This document shows, in pieces, positions 32,269-43,000 of a DNA stretch of 64,000 nt. A program made the position numbers and the translations under genes. The first letter of the stretch is position 1. The number at the start of each line of letters is the position of its first letter. This DNA is from Blattamonas nauphoetae (taxonomy: Eukaryota; Preaxostyla; Oxymonadida), in NCBI GenBank assembly GCA_033064195.1, contig JARBJD010000172.1, forward strand, positions 62,001 to 126,000, written 5' to 3'. The notes beneath the pieces are model-generated. The model did no database searches. It was given only the letters and a program-made list of their open reading frames with translations, and was not told where the DNA came from.

Positions 32269-32760
32269 TCATGTGAGCAACGGGGACAACTTTTGAAAGC
32301 TCAAAATTGAAACATATGCACCATCTTCAGGAAGGTAAAAGGCAAATCGGACTTTCGGTGGGAAGCAGCGGAATGTGTGTGGTTGAACCTTGTCGTCCAC
32401 CAATAGAACGAATGTGTGTCTCATCATATTCAATATGAGAGTCACCTTTTCGCCATTTATTGCCATTTTATTGCCGTGGGACGCCCTCTTGCCATATTCA
32501 TGAGTGTATCCTTTCCGTACTTCATAAAGCCAAGCGGAAAAACTGTTTGGAAGGACAGATGTACTGTCACTGTTAAAGTCCGACGAGTTGATCAGACCAA
32601 CGCCTGGAAATGTGAAAAAGAAGAAAGAAACAGTTTCCATCGTGATGACTGCAATACAGGTCCATTTTCCACACGCCTGGAAAGGTGAATTCGTGAGAGA
32701 AACACGATTTGGCTTCACGTACAGTGCTTGTGATATGTCTTCCTTCCTTCAAGAATTTGC
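32269..32760 (-). CDS. SPRY-like domain protein, partial
   Basis: The main exon (32269-32603) codes for GLINSSDFNSDS, SFSAWLYEVRKGYTHEYGK, KVTLILNMMRHTFVLLVDD and VRFAFYLPEDGAYVSIL. This order (gloss strand, lysine-containing loop, L-x-L-N strand, F-V-D-D strand, final F-x-L strand) suits a B30.2/SPRY fold used for protein recognition. A 28-base intron (32604-32631) joins it to an upstream exon whose start was not fixed. The length is short of a full SPRY domain plus partner domains, so the gene may be a fragment. Family assignment is from strand pattern, not from a search. Confidence 0.4.
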
Positions 32761-33571
32761 GGTCGTCGTAAATGGGCGATTCTCTTTGAAAGGTCGCAAA
32801 ACACTATGGTGCGTCCCAAAAAATCATTTTTTGCACAATTACCGTTCATCTGTTTAGTCGACAGAAAAAGAGTGAATTACTGGATTTCAAGTAGGATCGC
32901 GTTCGATAAAGCCATTTTTTGATCCGGACACTTTTGCACACTTTTTATCACAGAACAAGTTGAAAAATGGAGAAATGATGTAAAACAACGTAAAAACCCT
33001 ATTCTGTGTGAGAGAACCAATACAAATACATCTATTGAAGAAAAAGACGTGAAAAGTGCGGATCGGAAGATTCGACAAGATTGATGAATTTAGACTTAAG
33101 AATTGGAGAGACATATCCAATTAAGGTGGTTTGAGATATAAAGTGAAGGGAAATTGAGATTGATCTGAATTAGAGGACAAGGAGGACGATCAACAAGTCC
33201 GTGTCAGTTTGTGATCTATAAGATGAGAAATTCATGACAAAAGATACATGATCGAGTGAAAACAGGAGAAAGCATCAGATAGGTGAACAGGCCAGATTGT
33301 TTTCTGCCTGTTAGACACGATCCGTCTCACCTGAAAAAAGTGCTGAGTGTCTGTCAATGTGAACGAAATAAATGACACAAACCAAAAGAATCGCATGCAA
33401 TACACGGTATAAGGTCGGTTCAATCATCGATCTGACCGATTAAAGTTGTTTGATGGAGAATGAGTCACCTGATCTTTGAATTTGTAGAAAAGTGAGTGAA
33501 AATGAAAAAAAGAGATAATATAAACCTTCAAGATGGAGATTTTGATTGTTCCTGGGAGATGAATAGCTTTC
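32761..33571. other. Intergenic region
   Basis: About 800 AT-rich bases with several short T and A runs. Small frames on both strands show no family character. Nothing further is seen. Confidence 0.4.
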
Positions 33572-34240
33572 TCAACGATCTTTCAAATGTTGACGGAGTT
33601 GTAACGCACGCGTCCTTTCATTCAGAATCGCCCAAATTGAGATAACGTCTTCTCGTTCAGGAATCACCGATTTGTAGAAGCGAAGCTGGGGAACCACATT
33701 TGAAGGGTTGAGACCAATTTTTTCCTCCAAAGTTTTCTTCAACGCCTGAAACTCCTCCTTCTTCCTGCTCTTTTCATCGATCATTGTGTCCTGTTTGGTA
33801 TTCTTTCCGTCATTCGCTTTGCTCGGTTGGTCTGTGTCTCGAATGGTCACTTGTGATTGAAGGAGTTCATCGTTCTTTGGAGGTATTTGGCCATCATTCT
33901 TCACGATTGTTTGGATTTCGGAGATGATCTGACACGCCTTGATCTTCGAGGAAAGACCGAAAACGACAATGATGGAAGAAGAAGCAGAAACAACGAGATC
34001 AAAGAATGAAGGAAAGAAAGAGGCAAGGGAGACGTGAGAGAGGGGGTCGATGAATAAAGTTACAATTCGAGGGCAAACTGTGTAAGGATCGCCACTTCCA
34101 TCAACTGTTGATTCTCCAAGTGTCATCAGTTCTCGATTGGGAATGAATCCTGTCTGGGAAAGATCATCGTGTGAGAAGTGACAGACTGGTTCAACATCAC
34201 ATTCGGCCTGATACTCTCCAATACTCGGTTCAATGGATGG
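33572..34240 (-). CDS. Unknown protein, 3' exon
   Basis: The exon of 669 bases (222 codons plus stop at 33572) begins in phase after a TTTTAG acceptor at 34241. It has an N-terminal acidic part (DVEPVCHFSHDDL), a hydrophobic run around FFPSFFDLVVSASSSIIVVFG, a lysine/glutamate-rich coiled segment (DEKSRKKEEFQALKKTLEEK) and a basic end (ERTRALQLRQHLKDR). I do not recognise it. The 5' exon should lie above 34290, but the Harbinger-like element begins at 34383, only about 140 bases upstream, and may have separated the gene from its start. Confidence 0.45.
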   Translation of the reverse strand, partial: PSIEPSIGEYQAECDVEPVCHFSHDDLSQTGFIPNRELMTLGESTVDGSGDPYTVCPRIVTLFIDPLSHVSLASFFPSFFDLVVSASSSIIVVFGLSSKIKACQIISEIQTIVKNDGQIPPKNDELLQSQVTIRDTDQPSKANDGKNTKQDTMIDEKSRKKEEFQALKKTLEEKIGLNPSNVVPQLRFYKSVIPEREDVISIWAILNERTRALQLRQHLKDR

Positions 34241-34382
34241 CTAAAAGTCAGAAAAGTCAAAGGAAAGTGCATTAAAAGGGAGTATAAACCTCTACCAAAG
34301 CTGACGACATTTGACTTCAAACAAAGATAAACGATCTGACCCGCAAACATATTCCGTTTTAGATTTCATGAGACGTACCAAT

Positions 34383-34530
34383 AGACCCAACCCGTGTATA
34401 ATGGGAAAACTCGTGATCACGAAGGGCAATTCGGTTAACGCAACTTAACTCGAGATACCTTGTGAAAACCGAATAAACAGCAGAAAAACCGAATAAACCA
34501 CACTTCACTCGAGTTCTCACCCCATAACAT
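34383..34530 (+). repeat. Left terminal inverted repeat of the Harbinger-like element
   Basis: It pairs with 36719-36883 in inverse orientation with small gaps. The outer 12 bases match exactly, then ATGGG and CTCG blocks recur in the same order. Confidence 0.8.
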
Positions 34531-35127
34531 TTTTTTCAGGTTGATCTTGACAAACTTTCGTCGAATTGATTCATTTCATCGTGTTTCCTCATTTATAACT
34601 TGTCATTAGTACGAAAAGAAACAAATTATTGAAGAAAAACTCTTTTAAAAAATTCGAAGTCGATCCGACCCTTATATCGAAATTTTTCCAAAATTCTCAC
34701 TATAACCGTCGGCGACGCCCCTACGTATTTGAATTGAACTTACCTCAAGTAGGTTCTGTGTCATCTCGATGTAAGTCGCTCTTGCTTGGATATTGGTTCC
34801 CTCTCGCTGTCCGCAGACATCATTCATGGAACTTGGGTCGGGTAGGATTTCATGGGCTCGCGCTAATATGGTCCTCCCCAAGTGTCGAAGTGAATGTCAG
34901 TCGCCAGGAAACAGAATGAGGATGCCCAGAATGTGGGCCTAACAGCAAGACGTTGTCTAAAGAATTAGACACAGAAAACAAATCAAATATTTCTAAAAAA
35001 CATGAAAAACAAGAATGTGGGAGTTTTTATCATTTATGACAGTTTAAGACTCTTCAACGTCGTTTTGAGAACATTTTTCAACAAAATTGAGAAAAGTAAG
35101 TGTGTGTTGTGAATTGTGATGAATATT

Positions 35128-36524
35128 TTAGTCAGAATCTGAAATATCAAAGACTCCATCGAATCCTGTTGTTCTTGGATCATAATCATTCTCAAAGTCC
35201 TCAATCTCGGCTTGATGTTTTCGATAGAGTTGTTTTCTCCGTGGAATTCGTGATTCTTTTCTTGAAGAGGCCGAAAGAGCCCTCTCATGAAAATCGTCTG
35301 GAAGTCGGTAATTGTGTCCTTTTCGAGGTGAATATTGGTTAACCAGCACGCATTTTTGAAGTCTTGCGTGATATGTTTGACGCCAGCAGTGTATTTCCCT
35401 CCCATTCGGAAGCCACAGCCATTTGAGTCTTCCGAAGAATCTCTCCACTTGAACTCTGTCAGACGCAATTCTCACATTGAGTTCATTCTGTTCTTCTTCG
35501 TTTGTTCTTTCTTTTTTTCTTCTGTTCGGACGATTGAATCGAAGAGTTGGAAAATCTCCGAGATATCCCATGTCGCCTTGAATTCCCCATTTTGGGTCGT
35601 TGTCTTGTGGATAGAGCTCTTTCTCCTGGTCTGTCTTGTTCAGATATTGTTCGATCGGTTGGAGAGTCTTTTGGAGTAGAGCAACATCGTGGATTGAGCC
35701 AGCAACACAATCAGAAACGAAGAGCGCTTTGTAGGGTGGTTTGGCTTCAACACACACTTGAGCCTTCATCGCATAACAATAATGATGACCTTCCCAAAGT
35801 ACTTTCTTATCTTCAAAATCCGTCAATGGTCTGGGGACAACAATTGTTGTTGCATCAATATAAAGCGCGGTGAAAGGGAAATTGGCTTGAAAATTTGGAG
35901 TTGGGCGAGGCGGGACAGAATATCGTTCCTGAAGGACAGTGAACAGGAGAGGGCGAATGTGTAGAATTGCTTTAGATGCGAGATTTGGACTGATTCCCAA
36001 TGCCGATGCCAGTCGATTGATTTTAACTGTTGAGCTCAACCATTCAAGATAAACGACTAATTCATCTTTGAGAGTGAGTTTCCCTTTGGTCCTGGATGAT
36101 TGTATTCTGGACAATTCGATTGGATGAGAGCGGAGAGATGAAGAAGAGTGTCTTTCTCCAATCTGAGTTGTTTCCACAAGTTTGCATCGTCATACTTCGA
36201 CCAAATGATTCCTCCACTTTCTGGAATTGGCACAATTGGTTTTGCTGACAGAAAGACTTGTCTTTGTTTGTTTTTGAGTTCTCCAAGAGACACAATGGAA
36301 GTTGAAGATTCTCGCTTTTGAGGCCTGATAGTGGGCGAAGCTGACCGAATATCAACAGATGATCGTGACGATTGTGAAGATTGAGGTGTTGAAAAAGTGA
36401 TCTCGAATCTGTCAACGAGTTTTGTGATGAGAAGGGAGAATTGATGGTGAAACTTGGGGACGGGAATCCAATGAAACTTCCAGCAGAGGGTCGTAATCTT
36501 CAAAGAGAAAGAACAAAATATCAA
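35128..36524 (-). pseudogene. DDE (Tnp_4 type) transposase, frame-changed
   Basis: The catalytic part (35128-36105) is open. A helix-turn-helix-like stretch (TLKDELVVYLEWLSS, INRLASALGISPNLASKAILHI) is followed by the first Asp in TALYIDATTIVV, the second in LFVSDCVAGSIHDVALL, GDMGYLG, and the Glu in QVERFFGRLKWLW. This is the Tnp_4/Harbinger pattern. The N-terminal part (ANLWKQLRLEKDTLLHLSALIQ) is coded in another frame of the overlapping minus-strand ORF 36057-36524, which ends shortly after GPKG. The frames meet near a GGGAAA at about 36075-36085, where one base appears lost or gained. A second small Myb-like protein, usual in this superfamily, was not securely found. Confidence 0.8.
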
Positions 36525-36718
36525 AATAAAAGCTCACACTGGAATGGTGTTTGTGGAGTTCCAGGTTTGAGAATGATCTGTGAATGTTGTGGTGACGGTG
36601 TCACATTTTCGTCCCTCAAATCTTGACTATCCATCTTTTTCACCTAATATGATCAGAAATCAGTTGAAAAGAAGTGATAATATCAACTTTTTCAGATGTT
36701 CTTTTTTTCTCAAAAAAC

Positions 36719-36883
36719 AGTTATGGGAAGGAACTCGAGTGAAATGTGTCAATTCGGTTGTGAACGTGTGCAACTCGGTTTTCAAGAGTTATCTCGAGTT
36801 AACCATGAATAACTCGAGTGTCCACAGTCTTACTCAATTGTTTCATTTTTCTCGAGATTACCCATAAAACTCGGGTTGGGTCT
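36719..36883 (-). repeat. Right terminal inverted repeat of the Harbinger-like element
   Basis: It is the inverse of 34383-34530, ends GGGTTGGGTCT, and is followed by the AAT target duplication. Confidence 0.8.
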
Positions 36884-37074
36884 AATGATACAGAAAGATT
36901 TATGACCATTTTGATAGATAGTAGTCATTTGGAGACGATTTGGATATCTCAGAGGAATAAAACAACAGAATTCACTTTTCTTGATTCGGAGCTTGATCAA
37001 ACCATTATCACTTTCTCACATCTCCATTCCTGATCGCCAGTCTTCTCCCATTTCAGCCTTTCAAAGTCCCCTCC

Positions 37075-40000
37075 ATGTGCGTCCTCCTTTTCATTTTTCT
37101 GTCCATATCAAGCATATCATCTCCCTCTACCAAAATTAGCCTCCCGCAACTTCTTCAGCCATTCACTCAAAAGGACAATCATCATGCGGTTGATGATGTT
37201 CTCCAACTACCTAATACCAAAGTGAAATGCTTGAATTTTGAAGTGATGTCGTCAAATCTGTCGTTGAATGGACAGAACGACACAACTATCATTCTCGATT
37301 CGCCAAGTTCAAATGAACAGCTATCGCCTTTTCGTCTGCGGTCCAATCTACACACTATTCAACCTCGCCTGTTCGTTGTCAGGAACGCAACATTCTCTCT
37401 TTCTCAAGTGAGAATGGAACTCGATCACGAAACGGCAAACTCAGATGTCCTGTTCGCCTCGATCTGTTCATCATATCTTCGGGCATCGCACATTGAGTTC
37501 ACTCGAAGTGGTTGGGGACCATTGATGACACTTGAGAGGATGGAGGAGTTCTCGAACGTGGACCCCTCGATCACACTCGCGAACTGTGTGATCCACTCGA
37601 AATCAGGTCGAATGGGGGCAGTTTTGTCCGATACCCGTGGATTGGAGGGACATGAAAGCATTTTCCTAACGATTTTGAACAGCAAAGTGGAGAACCAACA
37701 GATCGTTGGACACGATGGGATTGGAGTGGGGGAAGGAGCGGACGGAACGGGATTTCTGGGATTTTCAGGAATCACGACGGCATTCGTCGGGATTTCGTTT
37801 TGGAATGTTTCGTCGCTTCCTGGTTCTGTCGCTTCCGCCTCGCCTTCGTTTCGTCAACAAATGATTGGGAGCTCGGTTTGGGGAAGCAACAACCATCTGA
37901 GCGGATCGACAGTGCGGGACATGAACAGCGGAGGGAGCGTGCTGTGCTCGAACACGACATTCAGTTGGTGCAGCACAACAAGCGAGGAGCGCCCTTCCTC
38001 CTCTCAACGCCATCCTTCCTCACTCTCCTCCAATGCAAAGTACGAACACACAACATTCGATGGAAATGACGGAAATGTCAATGTCACTCGGCTGAACATC
38101 ACAACAGACACCACCGTCACCAACTGCACTTTCCAAAACATGGCATATTCAACATCAAAGTCTCGCGATGGCGGATCTGCACTTTATTTTGTCTCCGTCA
38201 CCAACACCCTCACTATTCTCAAATCCTCGTTCGTGAATTGCACCGTTGTCAGATTGCAGATGTATGCATCACTGTCCGGTGGATGTATTTTCGCGTGGGG
38301 ATCATCAAACGCGTCAACCAATTCGATCGTCTCCGTCCACAATTGCTCGTTCGTCGACTGGTATCCAACCAACATCGACAATGAGATGCACACTGGTGGA
38401 GGTATCGGTTTCTACAACACGAGCCCTTCGGTCACCATCTCTGATTCCAGCTTCACTCTGACTGGCTCAAAATCACAAGATAGGAATGGGGGCTTTCTTT
38501 CAAGTGACCACTCGTCGTCGCAGGCGTCTCTGTTTCTCGTTTCAAACTGTCGGCTCACCGGAGACAAGTCGTCCATTGGGTATCCGATATATCGTTCTCA
38601 GAGCACAAATTCAATGGCACAGATGATCATCATTGACACAGCCATCATCGACACAAATTCCAATGTCCACCTCGACACTGTGACAGGTTCTCGGCCGTTT
38701 CAGATGACGAGAACAACACTTCATTCTGGGCAATTCTCAATCACTAAATCCGTGTCAACGAAGATCGATCCCATCAGTGTCGTTGACTGTGAGTTCGTTG
38801 ACTTTTCTGTAACCTCATCAGATTCTTCATCCGATTTCTACTTTTTTGGAACACGATTCACAAGTCGTTTGTCATCTCTGAAAGCAACACTCCTTTATTT
38901 TGAGCGCACACGACACGTCATTCTTCAGAACTGCACTGTCGAAAACCACAGGCTTGGAGCTTCTCGAACCATTGTTCACACAAATGCTGTTTCTCTCATT
39001 CTCGACACATGCACCTTTCAGAACTGCACATCGTCACAACAACGGTCAACGCCGTTTAATCTCCTTGACACCGCCTTCTCTGCCCACTCCTGCTTCTTCA
39101 CCGCACTCTCTTGTCGGCCAGCAAATCTCTTCCAAATTGAAAGAAACGGCTCCTTTCTCTTGGAGGACTGTCGCTTCGATCTCGCCACGTCAAATATGGC
39201 TGATATTATCTTCGACAAAGCCGCACCCACTTCACTTCTGAACGCATCTTCTGTCACCAACTGTTCGTCGAATCGGGAAATAAATGTGACAACTGACGGG
39301 AAGACAGGCACTGTCTGTCCTCTCTTCAACATCATTCAGACTCCAACTGCGAAGTCTGAGATCAAGCTGGAGGCGGAGACAGACGAGAATGGAAATCCGA
39401 TCGAAACGATCGACACACTTTGGCCAGAAATCCAGTCAATCGAGACAGACAGTTCAACACTCCTCTCACTCTCCGATGGACCTTTCACCGAAAGTGAAAT
39501 CCTGCCAATTCTGAGAGACGTCGAGATTGTCGGAAACGGAACCGAATCTGTGCACGTGACGCTTGACGAATCGCCTCGTCCTCACACAACACAGTTGACA
39601 GCAGAACTCGAAGTGGGGGCTGGTGCCAACCTGACACTTCGCTCGATGACTCTCGTTCCTTCCTCGCCCTCCTCTCCACTTGTCGCAATGAAGGAAGATG
39701 GATTCCTGTCCGTGAAGAATGTTGTGGGGTGTGATAGCATGTGGAGAACAAAGGAGTTGTTCAGCATGTCAGCAGGAACGATTCGTTTCTTCCACTCTCG
39801 TTTCTCTTCCATCGCTGGTTCGACTGCGTTGATCGTTGTCTCAGGAAATGGATCAATCACACTGTCAGACACACTCTTTTTGACCATCTCTCGCACTCAC
39901 ACCTCATCTGCCAATGGATCAGTGCAAAGCGGGAGTTGTGTGGAAGGTCGAACGAGTGGCTTGATTTCAATCACATTCTGCAAATTTGGAGGATGTTCAT

Positions 40001-43000
40001 CGAATGGCCGAGCAGGGGTGATTGACATTGTGTTGAACGACGCAACAAGCCGAGTCGAAATGGAAGGATGCCAATTTGATCAGAACACAGCGGGATCAGA
40101 ATTGGAAGAGGCTGAGAAGGGAGACGATGTTGTTCTGAAAGGATTCTCCAACGAACAACTCTCTCTCAACTTCACAACAATCGAATCTCTGACAACCATC
40201 ATCTCCTTCCTGATCGATGATTCCCATCCAATCGTTTCTATTCCGCACACCCTCAAATTTTCACAGAAAGGGTTCGACATGCCTCTCGCTTGGTCCTTCC
40301 CAAATGTTCTGTGCAAGAGTCTTCTGTCTGACATCATTCTCCAGTTCCTCCTCGGCTCTCGTCTCCACAACAATGTCCACACTGCCATCATAACAGATTG
40401 TGAGTATGTGGAAGAAATGAAGCCTTTTACGTTCAGAAACGGGTCAGTTGAGGTGAATCTGGACTCAAAGAAATCAAGAATCAACGTCACTCAACCAAAC
40501 AACACAGTATTCTGCACTCTGATCAATGCATCGTTTATGTTATCCTACCTCACCCTGTCAATCACAGAGATGACTAGTACAGTCTTCTCAGTCGATTCGA
40601 GCTCGTCAATTCATCTCTCGTATTTGACAATTTCATTCAGCAATAACACTCTCACCCATCAACTCATCAATTCCACAGGTCGAGTAACAAATGTCCTTGA
40701 GGTCCGTCTCCCGTCCGGTCTCACCCTTCTCAACGTCCCGTTCGTTCGACACATCAGAAAGTCGAATGATGGTGTCTTTCAATGGTTGGGCTCAGATGTG
40801 TCTGATGTGACTTTGACAAGTCACGCGTTTCTGACGATCGATGGGATGTCTTCAGCTGATGTTTTGTCGGGCTCTTCATTCATCAATCTCCACTCATCTT
40901 GTGATGGAAGTTTTCTGAATGCGAAGAACTGCAGTGTCTCGATGAAGTCGACATCGTTTGTGTCATGTTCAGCCCAACACGGTGGTGTTTGCAGTTTTGA
41001 TTCCTGCGATGTGACCCTCTCTGACGTGTATTTCACGAATTGTTCATCGACAGCGACGAACGAGGATGGAACACCAATCGGAAGAGGAGGTGTTCTTCAG
41101 CTGAAAGGGACAACGGCCAAAACACCACTCTCCATGGAGAGAGTTCGATTTGAGTCGAATGAGGCAGAATTTGGAAATGATGTGTTTGTTGATGGTTCAC
41201 TTCTTGAAGACGATGGTCCAGATCGTCTGAAAGATTGTGGTGGAGAACAACGAGGAATGGACAAGAATCGCCACATTCATCGACTATCCAACCATTTCAG
41301 TGTCGACCAAGGGGACAGATTCAGACACGTGTCGTTTCTCCAACTTCGCATGCAACACCATCTCCTTCGCCTTACAGTTTCTAAACACATCGTATCCAAA
41401 TGGCACAAACTATCAAAGAACCATGTCTGTCTCCACTGATCTTGTCGTCGATCCAATTGTTCTGGAGCAGGTCAATATTCACCTTCACGGGAGTCGAAAG
41501 TGTTTGACTCTCACACCGTCACTCACCGCAGGAGCGAGCATCGTGGAAATCAACGATGGGTCTCGAATTCTCCTGGATTTGATCGTGTTTCATCTTCAGG
41601 ACGATGAAGGATTGGTGACAGTGACATCGAGTGATGGCTGGTTGGAGATGGTGAATTGTTCAGTGCTGACCAGCGAGAATCCTCATTCACAGAGTCTGAT
41701 CATGTCAGCTGGATGTGGACTGTCTCTGTCGTCCGTCGCGTTTGCACCGCTTTCTTCATCTCGAGCCACATTTTCTGTTCCACTCGTCTCTTTCCACCCA
41801 ACCCCTCAACAAGATCAATCACTTGGTTCTGGCTCTCTTTCGATGGTCTCGTGCACTTTCACCAATCTGTCGTTTTCATCCTCACCAATGATCACAATTG
41901 AGACTTCGAGTGAAGTCACACTCAAACAACCAACATTCGGGGAAATCAAGAGTCAATTGTCTGAAGGGCAATATGTCTCTTTGAAAGGCTACAATTTCAA
42001 ACAACAAATTGTTCCTGAGAATTGGGCGAACAGCTATTCGAAGGACAAACTCGTCGCACTTTGTGGAGAAGACACATCTCTCGCTGCGAATCACAAATGG
42101 AGAAAAGGATCGCTTCTGTATTGGCTGTTCTCGCCATTGGAGGAGATTGTTGGAAATGTCAGTGATTCAGACGCTGTCGATCATCCGAATTGTGGATCAT
42201 CTGAATTCAAGTGCTCAACACTCGACTCAGCCTTCCAATCGGCCTCTCTCAACTCTCTCGAAGTGATCACTCTCTTGTCGCCTTCCTCGCTGGAGAGAAC
42301 GATGACAGTGACTGAGATTCAAACAGTTCGATCATCAGACACAACACAACGAGAAGTGTCTGTCACTCTCGATTCTTCTATCGCAGTTGATAATGGAGTT
42401 CTCTCCTTCGTCGCCATTTGGTTCACAAGTGCCAGTTCATCAGCATTCTCGAATGGCGATACCTTTCGCACTGTCTCCCTCTTCGTCGTCGAATCAGGTT
42501 CTCTCTCACTGAACTCCTGCTCACTCTCCTCGTTCACACTCGCCTCATCTCCGCTGATTGCTTATCTCACTGGCTCGCTCTCGCTGATCTTGTGCGAGTT
42601 GAGTTCGATTGATCGGTTGTCTGGGAAAGGATCGATTCTGTCGACAGAGATGAAAAATGGAATGAGATTGACAATGGATTCTGTGGACTTGTCGTCGATG
42701 CCTTGTTCATCAGAATCGCCAGCTGTTCTGCTCAATTTCTCGTCGATCACGCCTTCATCCCCCTTCCCTCCGTTCTCTCTGACCAATCTGAGATTTGAAG
42801 GAACCGACGACCAACTGGCGACTGCTCGTTTTGTGGAAGTTGCAGGAATGAGTTTGCAGACCATCATTCCGGAATGTGACGCAAGATTTGAAGGATCATA
42901 TTCGAACGACTCGAATCCGAACCATCTCTGGAGCATCGACGAAGAAATCGACTTGTCAGCCTCGCTTCTGTTCTATCTTCTTGGACAGGAAGGCCCAGTG

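Larger units (their letters stand above)
34383..36883 (-). mobile_element. PIF/Harbinger-like DNA transposon with long terminal inverted repeats
   Basis: The element is 2501 bases long. The ends begin AGACCCAACCCG and end in its inverse CGGGTTGGGTCT. Inverted similarity extends inward for about 150 bases on each side (34383-34530 and 36719-36883), including shared TAACTCGAGATA and TTCACTCGAGTTC blocks. The flanks carry a 3-base direct repeat AAT (34380-34382 and 36884-36886), the target-site length typical of PIF/Harbinger. The transposase is on the minus strand. The TIRs have diverged from each other and the transposase has a frame change, so this copy is probably immobile. Confidence 0.85.

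Noticed and set aside
34629-34919. Second (Myb-like) gene of the Harbinger-like element
   Set aside because: Frames on both strands exist here but no Myb/SANT tryptophan pattern is visible.
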